NCBI RefSeq assembly: GCF_000016665.1 | Contig: NC_009523.1 | Location: 1,860,001-1,924,000 of the forward strand | Source: Roseiflexus sp. RS-1 | GTDB taxonomy: Bacteria; Chloroflexota; Chloroflexia; Chloroflexales; Roseiflexaceae | Reading direction: 5' to 3' | Length of the DNA: 64,000 nt | In this document: piece by piece, positions 42,473 through 51,048 of the stretch | How positions within the stretch are numbered: position 1 is the first letter of the stretch | Layout of the letters: each line of letters starts with the position of its first letter | The notes under the pieces: model-generated | The model's input: the letters and a program-made list of their open reading frames with translations, nothing else | Told to the model about the DNA's origin: nothing | Database searches by the model: none | Program-made: the position numbers and the translations under genes

Positions 42473-42886
42473 CTGAACCAGGAACTAAGAACCAAGAACT
42501 GAGAACCAGGAACTAAGAACCAAGAACTGAGAACCAGGAACTAAGAACCAAGAACTGAGAACCAGGAACTAAGAACCAAGAACCGAGAACCAGGAACCAG
42601 GAACTGAGAACTGAGAACTGAGAGCCGAGAACTGAGAACCAGGAACTGAGAACTGAGAACTGAGAACTGAGAACTGAGAACCAAGAACCGAGAACTGCGA
42701 ACCGAGAACCAAGAACCGTTCAACCTGCAACCTTACAACCTGCAACCCCAAACCTGCAACCTGCAACCTGCAACCCCAAACCTGCAACCTGCAACCCCAA
42801 ACCTGCAACCTGCAACCCCAAACCTGCAACCTGCAACCCCAAACCTGCAACCTGCAACCTGCAACCCCAAACCTGCTACCTGCAAC
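42473..42886. repeat. Two adjoining heptamer arrays (GAACYRR and CAACCTG/CCAAACC)
   Basis: From 42473 to about 42718 the sequence is GAACCAG, GAACTAA, GAACCAA and GAACTGA in a 28-bp higher-order period, then degenerate GAACTGA runs. From about 42719 to 42886 it changes to CAACCTG and CAACCCCAAACCTG units. It fills the 476-bp divergent spacer between the hydrolase and fabI. Confidence 0.92.
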
Positions 42887-42940
42887 TCATAGTATCATAC
42901 CCGCACACAAGGTGACTGCTCTTTTTTTGAGGAGGAAACG

Positions 42941-43720
42941 ATGGGCCTGCTTCAGGGCAAAAAGGGCCTGGTAATGGGGGTCGCCAACGATCACTCGATT
43001 GCCTGGGGAATTGCAAAGGCGCTCCATACGCAGGGCGCCGATCTCGGTTTCACCTACGTCGGCGAAGCGCTCGAGCGGCGCGTGCGACCGCTCGCCGAAA
43101 GTCTTGGCGCACGCCTGATCGAGCCGTGCGATGTGCAACGCGACGAAGACATCGATGCGCTGATGGCGCGCGTGCGCGATGTGTACGGTTCACTCGACAT
43201 TATTATCCATGCCATCGCGTTCGCGCTGCGTGACGAACTCAACGGACCGTACCTGAAAACCACCCGTGAGGGGTTCCGCCTGGCGCTCGACGTAAGCGCC
43301 TACTCACTGACAGGAGTGGTCAAAGCTGCACAAGACCTGCTTGTTCCGGGAGCATCGATCGTGACCCTGACATACCACGGTTCGCAGCAGGTGGCGCAAA
43401 ACTACAATGTTATGGGGGTCGCCAAGGCGGCGTTAGAAGCGAGTGTGCGCTATCTGGCAAACGATCTCGGACCACGTGGCATCCGGGTCAACGCGATCAG
43501 CGCCGGTCCGATTCGCACCCTGGCAGCCAGTGGCATTGCCGGGTTTCGCACGCTCCACAAACAGTTTGCCGAGGTTGCGCCGCTCCGCCGCAACGTAACT
43601 ATCGAAGATGTTGGAAACGCAGCAGTCTGGCTGTGTAGCGATTGGTCATCGGCAGTTACCGGCGAGATTGTTTATGTTGATGCCGGATTCCATACCATTT
43701 CGATCAGTTTGCCGGAGTAG
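42941..43720 (+). CDS. fabI: Enoyl-[acyl-carrier-protein] reductase (NADH) FabI
   Basis: 259 residues, last step of the fatty-acid elongation cycle. FabI features: GKKGLVMGVANDHSIAWGIAKAL (nucleotide site), DIIIHAIAFALRDELNGPYL, TLTYHGSQQVAQNYNVMGVAKAALE with the two Tyr and Lys of the FabI catalytic set, and ISAGPIRTLAASGI. GAGGAGG lies before the ATG. Its end overlaps the convergent AI-2E-type permease gene by 17 bp. Confidence 0.96.
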   Translation: MGLLQGKKGLVMGVANDHSIAWGIAKALHTQGADLGFTYVGEALERRVRPLAESLGARLIEPCDVQRDEDIDALMARVRDVYGSLDIIIHAIAFALRDELNGPYLKTTREGFRLALDVSAYSLTGVVKAAQDLLVPGASIVTLTYHGSQQVAQNYNVMGVAKAALEASVRYLANDLGPRGIRVNAISAGPIRTLAASGIAGFRTLHKQFAEVAPLRRNVTIEDVGNAAVWLCSDWSSAVTGEIVYVDAGFHTISISLPE

Positions 43721-44927
43721 CAGCCTGATCCGCCTGATCGACCGTTCGGGTAACCCGTCCATCTGACAGCGCCGGAGGTTGATCGATCGATGTGCCTTCC
43801 ACCTGCGTCGATACCGGGTAGTGATGCGATGAAGGCGCGTGGATCGACGGATCAGGCGCGTCGATCAATTTGTAGTACAGATAGCGCAGCAGCAGGCGCG
43901 CAATGGCGGCAACCGGAATCGAAACGAACAACCCAAACGGCCCGCCAAGCGCGCCGCCTGCCAGAATGGCAAAGATCACCAGCATTGGATGCAGATGCAC
44001 GGCGGGTCCGACGACATGCGGAATGATGAAATTGTCCTCGAACATGCGCAACACAAAGTAGGTTAACCCTATCGCACCGGCTATCAGCCAGGCGGGCCAG
44101 CCCCACGGCGCCGGCGCCTGAAACAATGCCACAATGATCGCAATGCCTGCGGCTGACCACGGACCGATCAGCGGAATGGTTTCCAGAATGCCGGTGACAA
44201 TCCCCAACACCAGCGCGTAACGTACCCCCAGGATCATGAGCGCAATCGTGGTCAGTGTCGCCATAATCGGGATCAGCATCAGCGTCCCGCGCACATACCC
44301 TGCCAGAATGCGGTCGATCTGTGATCCCAGTGCACGGATTTCAGCGCGGTATGGCGCAGGAACAAGCCCATATGTCCACTCTACGATGCGTGGCGCTTCC
44401 AGCAACAGGTAGAATGTGACGATCAGATAGGTGACAAACAGCAACAGTGTCTCAAATGCAATCGCCACCAGGTGCGGTACGTGCTCCGGCAGCCGCCGAC
44501 CGAAATCGGCGAGCGCCTCACGGAGCGCCTCGTTGACTGGTGCGACCTCAATATCGATGCCTGCAATCGACACGTGCTTGAGCAGCAGGAGTTCTTGCTG
44601 GACAAGGTTCAGAGTATGCGGAATTTGTGCCTGTAAACCGCTGTACTCCCGTTCGATCGCCGGTCCAAGGGTGCGCCAGAGACCGTAGATGATAATGCCG
44701 ATGACGATGTAGAGCACACCAATCCAGATCGCCCGTCCAATACGTGTGCGACGGTTCAACCAGGTGATCAATGGGTTGAACAAATAGGCTGTGATCGCTG
44801 CGGCGACGAATGGGACCAACACATTCCCCAACCCGCGGATCAACCAGAAAAAAAGGGCGCCCAGCAGCGCAACCGTGATCAGTTTGATCGTGGGCGAAAA
44901 ACGGATCGGACGAGCTTCTACGCTCAT
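43704..44927 (-). CDS. AI-2E family (UPF0118/YdgG-like) transporter
   Basis: 407 residues with about eight membrane segments. Typical features are VPFVAAAITAYLFNPLITWLNRR near the N-terminus and the C-terminal GLTYFVLRMFEDNFIIPHVVGPAVHLHPMLVIFAILAGGALGGPFGLFVSIPVAA. Family members export autoinducer-2 or act as Na+/H+ antiporters; the substrate is open. A Pro/Ser-rich cytoplasmic tail ends the protein. The 3' end overlaps fabI. Confidence 0.9.
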   Translation of the reverse strand: MSVEARPIRFSPTIKLITVALLGALFFWLIRGLGNVLVPFVAAAITAYLFNPLITWLNRRTRIGRAIWIGVLYIVIGIIIYGLWRTLGPAIEREYSGLQAQIPHTLNLVQQELLLLKHVSIAGIDIEVAPVNEALREALADFGRRLPEHVPHLVAIAFETLLLFVTYLIVTFYLLLEAPRIVEWTYGLVPAPYRAEIRALGSQIDRILAGYVRGTLMLIPIMATLTTIALMILGVRYALVLGIVTGILETIPLIGPWSAAGIAIIVALFQAPAPWGWPAWLIAGAIGLTYFVLRMFEDNFIIPHVVGPAVHLHPMLVIFAILAGGALGGPFGLFVSIPVAAIARLLLRYLYYKLIDAPDPSIHAPSSHHYPVSTQVEGTSIDQPPALSDGRVTRTVDQADQAATPAN

Positions 44928-45001
44928 ACGTACCTCCGATGTGTAAAAATGCGGAGATATCCTGTACGCCTATTGTACCGCACGGCTGGGGATTGTGAAA
45001 C

Positions 45002-45068
45002 GTGAAGGTTTGAAGGACGTTGGACGTTGAACGTTGAGCGCTTAACGTTGAACGTTCAACGTTGAATG
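45002..45068. repeat. Short GTTGAAC heptamer array
   Basis: Units of GTTGGAC, GTTGAAC and GTTGAGC, ending in an inverted AACGTTGAACGTTCAACGTT. Part of the 301-bp spacer 44928-45228, in which nothing else is recognised. Confidence 0.8.
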
Positions 45069-45228
45069 TTGCGCTCCTGGCAGACTGGTGGGTTTATGAG
45101 ATACCGGGTAGAGTCGACACAGATGAAAGGCGGCGGAGCAACATCCTGAGCGGATGCATATCATGTGGCGCAAACGTCAACAACGCAACATGCCCTCGAT
45201 ATGCTTCCCTGCACGCCGGGGTGATCGT

Positions 45229-45492
45229 TCAGTATTTCTGCGTCGTCCGTCGCAACGGAATGTCTGCCTTGAGGTGATCGACAGATTCGCCGCGCAGCAG
45301 GGTCACCTCGATGGCGCCCGCGTCCACCGAAGGCACATATCGCGCGATAACCGCCGATAGATCGGCTTTGAGCTGCTCCATCATATCCGGTGTCAGTTTG
45401 ACCCGGTCGTGAACCAGCACCGTCAACAGCCGGTCGCGTGCAATATCGGAGCTGCGCTCACGTTTGCCAAACAGTGTATCCAGAAAACTCAT
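45229..45492 (-). CDS. minE: Cell division topological specificity factor MinE
   Basis: About 87 residues. MSFLDTLFGKRERSSDIARDRL is the membrane-binding and MinD-binding N-terminus, and LTVLVHDRVKLTPDMMEQLKADL followed by VDAGAIEVTLLRG is the dimer domain. Start at 45492 follows GGGGAA; four more residues are possible from 45504. With MinCD it places the division site in the filament. Third gene of minC-minD-minE. Confidence 0.93.
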   Translation of the reverse strand: MSFLDTLFGKRERSSDIARDRLLTVLVHDRVKLTPDMMEQLKADLSAVIARYVPSVDAGAIEVTLLRGESVDHLKADIPLRRTTQKY

Positions 45493-45556
45493 AACGTTCC
45501 CCATCCGCTCTCAGCAGTTGCGGGGCGTCTGACATACCCCGCGCGACATGCACGTT

Positions 45557-46369
45557 CTATCGCTCGCTTCCCCTGGCTCGAATGCCAAATGCACCAAAAA
45601 TCTTGTTCAGGATGCCTGGATTCTCATCAAACACCGTTATCGGCACATCTTCACCGGCAAGGCGTCGTGCAATCTCACTGAATGCCCGCCCGGCGCGAGA
45701 ACTGCGATCCAGAACGGCAACTTCGCCCCGGTTCGTGCTCGTCACAATCTGTTCATCGTCGGGTACCACGCCGATCAGGTCAATCGCCAGAATCTGCAGC
45801 ACATCATCGATGCTCATCATCTCGCCGCGACTGACCATACGCGGTTTCAGGCGATTGATGATCAGGCGCGGATGCCCCTTGTCGAACGCCTCAACCAGAC
45901 CGATGATTCGGTCTGCATCGCGTACCGCCGCGACCTCCGGCGTCGTCACGATCAGCACCTCATCGGCGCCAGCAATCGCGTTGCGAAAACCGGCTTCGAT
46001 CCCTGCCGGACTATCGATCAACACATAATCGAATTCGGCGCGCAGTTGATTAGCCAGCGCAATCATATCGTCCGCCGTGACTGCATCTTTATCGCGCGTT
46101 TGGGCTGCCGGGAGCAGACAGAGATCGGGGAAATGCTTATCCTTGATCAGCGCCTGTCGCAAACGACAGCGTCCTTCCACCACATCGACCAGGTCATAGA
46201 CGATCCGGTTCTCCAGACCCAGGACGACATCCAGGTTCCGCAAGCCAATGTCGGCATCGACAACGGCTACCTTCAGGCCCTGCATCGCCAGCGCAGCGCC
46301 CAGGTTTGCCGTCGACGTCGTTTTCCCGACGCCGCCTTTGCCGGAAGTAATCGTAATGACCCGCGACAT
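45557..46369 (-). CDS. minD: Septum site-determining ATPase MinD
   Basis: 270 residues. Deviant Walker A SGKGGVGKTTSTANLGAALA, switch regions VVDADIGLRNLDVVLGLENR and YVLIDSPAGIEAGF, and a C-terminal amphipathic helix region ending in KIFGAFGIRARGSER. It binds membranes in the ATP form and recruits MinC. It precedes minE by 64 bases. Confidence 0.96.
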   Translation of the reverse strand: MSRVITITSGKGGVGKTTSTANLGAALAMQGLKVAVVDADIGLRNLDVVLGLENRIVYDLVDVVEGRCRLRQALIKDKHFPDLCLLPAAQTRDKDAVTADDMIALANQLRAEFDYVLIDSPAGIEAGFRNAIAGADEVLIVTTPEVAAVRDADRIIGLVEAFDKGHPRLIINRLKPRMVSRGEMMSIDDVLQILAIDLIGVVPDDEQIVTSTNRGEVAVLDRSSRAGRAFSEIARRLAGEDVPITVFDENPGILNKIFGAFGIRARGSER

Positions 46370-46429
46370 GTTCTTTCTCTCCTGAAGGGTGAATGGCCCC
46401 GACCCCTGGTGTCACGGGTCGTCGCTATT

Positions 46430-47089
46430 CTACCTTCGGTATCGTTCCCACGACTCTACCGCGATCTGATCGCCATCGATGTACGCCACTTCCGGGCGTC
46501 CGCTGGCTGCGCCATCCGGAGCGCGTGCGATGAGATCCGCTATCCGCAACTGCGTCGGGCGTAGTTCGATGGCACAGATCATCGCTGAGCGATCACCAAG
46601 CGCCCCGGCATGCACGGTGCCGCGCAAGCGCCCCCAGACAACCACACTGCCGCCCGCAATGACCTCGGCGCCCGCGTTCACATCGCCAACAATCGTGATA
46701 TGCCCCTGGTGACGAACAACCTGACCTGAACGAATGGTGCGGCAGACGAACAACGCTTCGCCGGGTTCGTCGGATGCAGCGACGCTTCGTGCTATCGGGC
46801 GCGCCACCACGCCAGCAGCGCGCGCCGCCGACCGGCTCTCGCGCGATGTCGATGCCAGCGCCGATGCCTCCAGGTGATGCTCACGCATCAGCGCCATCAA
46901 TTCCGCGAATTGCTCTTCGGTAAGCGCACGATTGCCGATATCGACAACAACCCGCGCGCCGTTGAAGAATTGCGCCCCCTGGTCGAGCTGGCTGCGGAGC
47001 GCGCCCAGTACTTCAGACCAGACGGCTGACTCATCAAGGTGCAGCCGTAGCCCTTCTTTTCCCCCTTTGATCGCAACCAGTGTCGTCAT
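46430..47089 (-). CDS. minC: Septum site-determining protein MinC
   Basis: 219 residues, FtsZ antagonist. The N-terminal domain (VAIKGGKEGLRLHLDESAVWSEVLGALRSQL) is followed by a linker and the beta-helix C-domain with HQGHITIVGDVNAGAEVIAGGSVVVWGRLRGTVHAGALGD. Begins the min cluster. Confidence 0.95.
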   Translation of the reverse strand: MTTLVAIKGGKEGLRLHLDESAVWSEVLGALRSQLDQGAQFFNGARVVVDIGNRALTEEQFAELMALMREHHLEASALASTSRESRSAARAAGVVARPIARSVAASDEPGEALFVCRTIRSGQVVRHQGHITIVGDVNAGAEVIAGGSVVVWGRLRGTVHAGALGDRSAMICAIELRPTQLRIADLIARAPDGAASGRPEVAYIDGDQIAVESWERYRR

Positions 47090-47148
47090 GCACCGTACAG
47101 ACGCAGAAAGAGGCTGCTCGAAACAAATGTTGCGGCATATTCTTCACT

Positions 47149-47157
47149 ATCATACCA
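47149..47157 (-). promoter_or_regulatory. Extended -10 promoter of minCDE
   Basis: On the minus strand TGGTATGAT lies 60 bases before the minC start in the 216-bp gap after the aminotransferase gene. Confidence 0.5.
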
Positions 47158-47305
47158 TATACTGTCAAGCGTTTGCGTGGTATCCAATCGGTGGACTGCT
47201 CTGAAGCGCCGCGTTCCCTTGCCACATGACGACCAGCCATCGTAGTGATGTGCAGGTGCAGCCTTGACAGCAACCCGACGCCCGGCTGCATCGACTTCCA
47301 TCGCA

Positions 47306-48463
47306 TCAGGCGTGGCGGGTGACTCCAGAAAGCGCCACGATCAGACGCTCAATTCCTGCGCGCAACTGCGTCGGTTCGATCAGGCAGGAGATGACGATGT
47401 GCGCCCCCTGTTCGTAGCCGTAGAAATAGCCGGGATGCACCAGCACCCCATGCTTCAACAGATAGAGCGTCAGCGCCTCTTCGTCGTTCCAGCCGATAAT
47501 TTCAGGAAATAGATAGTAGCCGCCATCCGGCGGGCGTACACGCACGACATCACAACCGCTGAGCATGGTGAGCGCCATATCCAGCGACTCGCGGATACGT
47601 TGGTGCATGGCAGCGGTAAACGCACGTCCACGCTCGAAGATGGATGGCAGCATGGTTTGTGTCAGGGTGTTGGCGCTGAGAAAGGTGTCGTTCAACACCT
47701 CGAGGCGTGCGCCGAACCGGTCGTGGGCGGCATCGTTCAACGCAATCCAGCCAAGTTTCAAATCGGGCAGCGCAAACATTTTGGAGATGCCGTTCAAATG
47801 AAAGACTGGCAGATCAGGGTAGAGCGCGCCCAATGGGGGAACAGTCGCCGCGCGGTACGGAAATGCCGCAAAGACCTCATCACAGATGATCGGCAGGTCA
47901 AGGGCACGGAGCGCAGGAAGCCGCGCCGTCTGCACTGCTCCCGTCGGGTTGTGCGGCGACACGACGAGCACCGCACGGGTGCGCTCATCCGCCTGAAGCC
48001 GTAGACTGGTCGGATCGATTCGCCAGCCACGCCGCTCATCCAGCGCATACGGGCGCAGTTCGATATGATGCACTATCGCCAGATATTCGAACAACGGATA
48101 GGTGATCACCGGCGCCAGCACATTATCCCCTGGATTCGTCAGGAGCGCGAAGAGCAGGCTGTACGCCTCGCTGGTGCTTGCCGTCACCACGATCTGGTCG
48201 GCATCCAGCGCCAGCGCTGGCGTTCGTTCGGCATAGTACTGCACAATCGCCTTCCGCGCCGCTTGTAGACCGCGTGGTTCCGGGTTGTACCGTCGGTTCG
48301 ACCAGTAGGCGGCGGATGCATCGCGCAAAATGTCGTCGGGAAAGAGAAGCCCCTGATGCGTCGGATTGCTGCTCGTCAGGTCGATGTACCTGCCAGCCGC
48401 TGCCTGCCGGGCGCGCTCGATGGCATTGGGCGAGAGATCCTCGCCATCCAGAAAACCAGCCAT
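47306..48463 (-). CDS. Class I/II PLP-dependent aminotransferase
   Basis: 385 residues. Fold-type I features: Asn-rich substrate site VVSPHNPTGAVQ, Asp-Glu in IICDEVFAAFPY, and the PLP lysine in LNGISKMFALPDLKLGWIAL. It begins MAGFLDGEDLSPNAIERAR with YIDLTSSNPTHQG. The NGISKMFALPDLKLGW stretch is like that of aspartate/alanine-type aminotransferases of subgroup I-gamma; substrate not determined. Divergent from coaBC and not clearly tied to the min genes downstream. Confidence 0.9.
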   Translation of the reverse strand: MAGFLDGEDLSPNAIERARQAAAGRYIDLTSSNPTHQGLLFPDDILRDASAAYWSNRRYNPEPRGLQAARKAIVQYYAERTPALALDADQIVVTASTSEAYSLLFALLTNPGDNVLAPVITYPLFEYLAIVHHIELRPYALDERRGWRIDPTSLRLQADERTRAVLVVSPHNPTGAVQTARLPALRALDLPIICDEVFAAFPYRAATVPPLGALYPDLPVFHLNGISKMFALPDLKLGWIALNDAAHDRFGARLEVLNDTFLSANTLTQTMLPSIFERGRAFTAAMHQRIRESLDMALTMLSGCDVVRVRPPDGGYYLFPEIIGWNDEEALTLYLLKHGVLVHPGYFYGYEQGAHIVISCLIEPTQLRAGIERLIVALSGVTRHA

Positions 48464-48482
48464 ATCCCACTGCTCCCATTCA

Positions 48483-48511
48483 TTGACGCCGCCTGTCGCT
48501 GATGCTACAAT
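48483..48511 (+). promoter_or_regulatory. Sigma-70-type promoter of coaBC
   Basis: TTGACG (48483-48488) and TACAAT (48506-48511) are spaced by exactly 17 bp, about 50 bases before the coaBC start in the 98-bp divergent spacer. Confidence 0.75.
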
Positions 48512-48561
48512 GCGCCCGCGTCTGCAACACGCAGCATAGTGTCAGACCGCGAGCCTGGTAG

Positions 48562-49797
48562 ATGAGCATTGTTAAAGGCAAACATATCATTCTCGGCGTT
48601 ACCGGCAGCATCGCTGCCTACAAGGTCGCCGAATTAGCACGTAATCTGACGCTCGATGGCGCGATTGTTGACGTTATCATGACCGCCGCCGCGCAACGCT
48701 TTGTCGGCGCGGCGACGTTTCAGGCATTGACCGGGAGACCGGTGCTCGATGATATGTGGGCATTGCCGGAAGATGGTGTCGTCGGGCACGTGTCGCTCGG
48801 TCAGCACGCCGACCTGCTGGTGATCGCTCCGGCCACCGCCAATACCATTGCACGCCTGGCTGCCGGGTTGTGTGACGATTTGCTCACAACAACTGCACTT
48901 GCGACTTCTGCACCGATCCTGATTGCTCCAGCAATGAACCCGCATATGTACGAACATCCGGCGACCCAGGCAAATATTGCGCTGTTGCGGCAGCGCGGCG
49001 TTACCATCCTCGAACCGGCGTATGGGCGCATGGCTGAGCCGGTAATCGGGCGGGGGCGCCTGCCGGAACCTGCAATCATCGAAGCCGAGATCCGCGCACT
49101 CCTCGGACGCACCTGCGGTCCTCTGCGTGGGCGCAGGGTGGTGGTGACCGCTGGCGGCACCCACGAACCGATCGACCCGGTCCGCTTCATTGGCAATCGC
49201 GCGTCGGGCAGAATGGGATATGCCATCGCTGCAGCAGCCCGCGACCGGGGCGCTTCCGTCACCCTGATCAGCGGTCCGGCAACAGCGCAACCTCCGGCTG
49301 CCGTCACGCTGATACGTGTTGAGACGGCGCTCGATATGCAACGTGAAGTCGTGTCTGCCATCGCCAGTGCCGATCTGTTGATCATGAACGCAGCCGTCGC
49401 TGATTTTCGCCCGGCAACTGCATCCGAACACAAGATCAAAAAGGGCGATGATGAAGAGTTGACGATTCGCCTGGTGCGCAACCCTGATATTCTTGCAAGT
49501 ATCGCGCATCGCCGCGATCTGGTCAAGATCGGATTTGCGGCGGAAACCCACGATCTGCTGACGTATGCACATGAGAAACTCGAACGCAAAGGTCTTGACA
49601 TGATCGTTGCGAACGAGGCAGTCGCCAGTATTGGCGCCGAGGATATTCAGATGATCCTGATCGATGCGCAGGGTGTGGAACGGTTGCCGCAGTTGCCCAA
49701 ACCTGTTGCAGCGGAACGGTTGCTTGATGCGATCATCGAGCGTTTCGCGGCGCGGTTGCGTGCTCCTGAGATCGGATCGATGACGACGGAAGAATGA
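48562..49797 (+). CDS. coaBC: Bifunctional phosphopantothenoylcysteine decarboxylase / synthetase
   Basis: 411 residues, two steps of coenzyme A synthesis. The FMN-dependent CoaC domain (about 1-185) has GVTGSIAAYKVAELAR, HVSLGQHADLLVIAPATANT and the substrate motif PAMNPHMYEHPATQ. The CoaB domain has RRVVVTAGGTHEPIDPVRFIGNRASGRMGYAIA, NAAVADFRPATASEHKIKK and a C-terminal VANEAVASIGAEDIQMILID. Starts the plus-strand series that runs to the prepilin peptidase. Confidence 0.96.
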   Translation: MSIVKGKHIILGVTGSIAAYKVAELARNLTLDGAIVDVIMTAAAQRFVGAATFQALTGRPVLDDMWALPEDGVVGHVSLGQHADLLVIAPATANTIARLAAGLCDDLLTTTALATSAPILIAPAMNPHMYEHPATQANIALLRQRGVTILEPAYGRMAEPVIGRGRLPEPAIIEAEIRALLGRTCGPLRGRRVVVTAGGTHEPIDPVRFIGNRASGRMGYAIAAAARDRGASVTLISGPATAQPPAAVTLIRVETALDMQREVVSAIASADLLIMNAAVADFRPATASEHKIKKGDDEELTIRLVRNPDILASIAHRRDLVKIGFAAETHDLLTYAHEKLERKGLDMIVANEAVASIGAEDIQMILIDAQGVERLPQLPKPVAAERLLDAIIERFAARLRAPEIGSMTTEE

Positions 49798-49914
49798 TGA
49801 TGCTCCTGCAAAAAGGTCATGTCACCACGGCGGCGCAGCGGGTGCAACGAGCGATGGATGGAAACCTCTGTGCGCCCGGTGTCTCGGCGGTGCGTTTTTG
49901 CAGTGGAGTCAGTG

Positions 49915-51027
49915 ATGAATACGACTCCTTCCGACAATAACCAGACACCCGATGACGTCAATGGCGCGCCATCGGCGGAACGCGACGGTGAGACAGCAAA
50001 TGGTGCGCAGACGGGCACGCGCAGTCTGGTGCAGGCGCCACGCGCTCTGGCGACTCCCGACCGGCGTGTGAGCGCCAATGTAGCCGGTGCGGCGCTTCAG
50101 CAGCGTATCATGACCCTTGTCAGCGCGCTCGGCGATCCGCGTCATCCGCTCCACGCGCGTGCCGTCGAGGATCTGGTAACGCTGGGTGAACCGGCGGTGC
50201 CGGCGCTGATCGAGGCGTTGCGCACGCATGAGCCGTGGCTGATCGCCTATCGTGCCACTGAAGCGCTGAGTCAGATTGGTGATGGTCGCGCTGCTGGTCC
50301 GCTCGTGGATGCGCTGCGTCACCCAAACAGCAATGTGCGCTGGGGTGCGGTGCGCGCACTGGCAACCGTGGGGGATGCGCGTGCATTGATCGAACTTCGC
50401 CGGGTGGCCCGCACGGATCGCAGCAAGACCAGTTGGGGCGAATCGGTCGGCGATACGGCGCGCGTTGTGCTGGATCAGATGCAGAGCCGCACGCTGCTGG
50501 CGCGCGTCGCCGAACTGATCAAGACGGCGATCGCCTGTGTGTTGATGCTCGTCGCGCTGATCTTTGCCTGGAGTGTGCTGACCGAGCTACGTGATGAACT
50601 CACCCGGATTGGGCGGGTCGAACCGGCGCCGGTGATTGTTGCGCCGCCAATGCCCACGACCGTGCCGCAGGCAATCGTCACGCTGCCACAATCGCCAACC
50701 TCGCCGCCGACCGTGCAACCCGTGGCGCCGACACCTGTCGAGGCGCCGCCGCTGACCGGTGTTGTTGTGACATCAGGAAATGTGCGCGCAACCCCAGCGC
50801 GCCTGCCGGATAATGTCATCGGTAGTGTGATGGCAGGTGATGCGCTCATTTTTCTGGGGGTGACTCCGGACGGAGCGTGGTACCGTGTGCGGCTCGGTTC
50901 ACCGGCGGCGGCATCGTCACAGATCCGCAGCGTCGATGGGAGCGGATGGGTGAGTGCGTCCCTCGTTGAAGCGCCGGAGCGCGTGCCGGTCGAAACGCCG
51001 CCTCCCGTTCCCACGCCGACGCCATAG
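49915..51027 (+). CDS. HEAT-repeat membrane protein with C-terminal SH3-like domain
   Basis: About 370 residues. The start at 49915 (MNTTPSDNNQTPDDV) has GGAG six bases upstream. After a disordered N-terminus come HEAT/PBS-type repeats (about 70-190: VEDLVTLGEPAVPALIEALR, YRATEALSQIGDGRAAGPLV, WGAVRALATVGDARALIELR). A membrane segment follows (IKTAIACVLMLVALIFAWSVL). The outer part is a Pro/Thr linker and a bacterial SH3-like domain (GVVVTSGNVRATPARLPDNVIGSVMAGDALIFLG). It links an inner protein-binding solenoid with an outer wall-binding domain. Next to mltG, so a wall-related role is likely. Confidence 0.87.
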   Translation: MNTTPSDNNQTPDDVNGAPSAERDGETANGAQTGTRSLVQAPRALATPDRRVSANVAGAALQQRIMTLVSALGDPRHPLHARAVEDLVTLGEPAVPALIEALRTHEPWLIAYRATEALSQIGDGRAAGPLVDALRHPNSNVRWGAVRALATVGDARALIELRRVARTDRSKTSWGESVGDTARVVLDQMQSRTLLARVAELIKTAIACVLMLVALIFAWSVLTELRDELTRIGRVEPAPVIVAPPMPTTVPQAIVTLPQSPTSPPTVQPVAPTPVEAPPLTGVVVTSGNVRATPARLPDNVIGSVMAGDALIFLGVTPDGAWYRVRLGSPAAASSQIRSVDGSGWVSASLVEAPERVPVETPPPVPTPTP

Positions 51028-51048
51028 TACAACATCGTATTGTGAACC

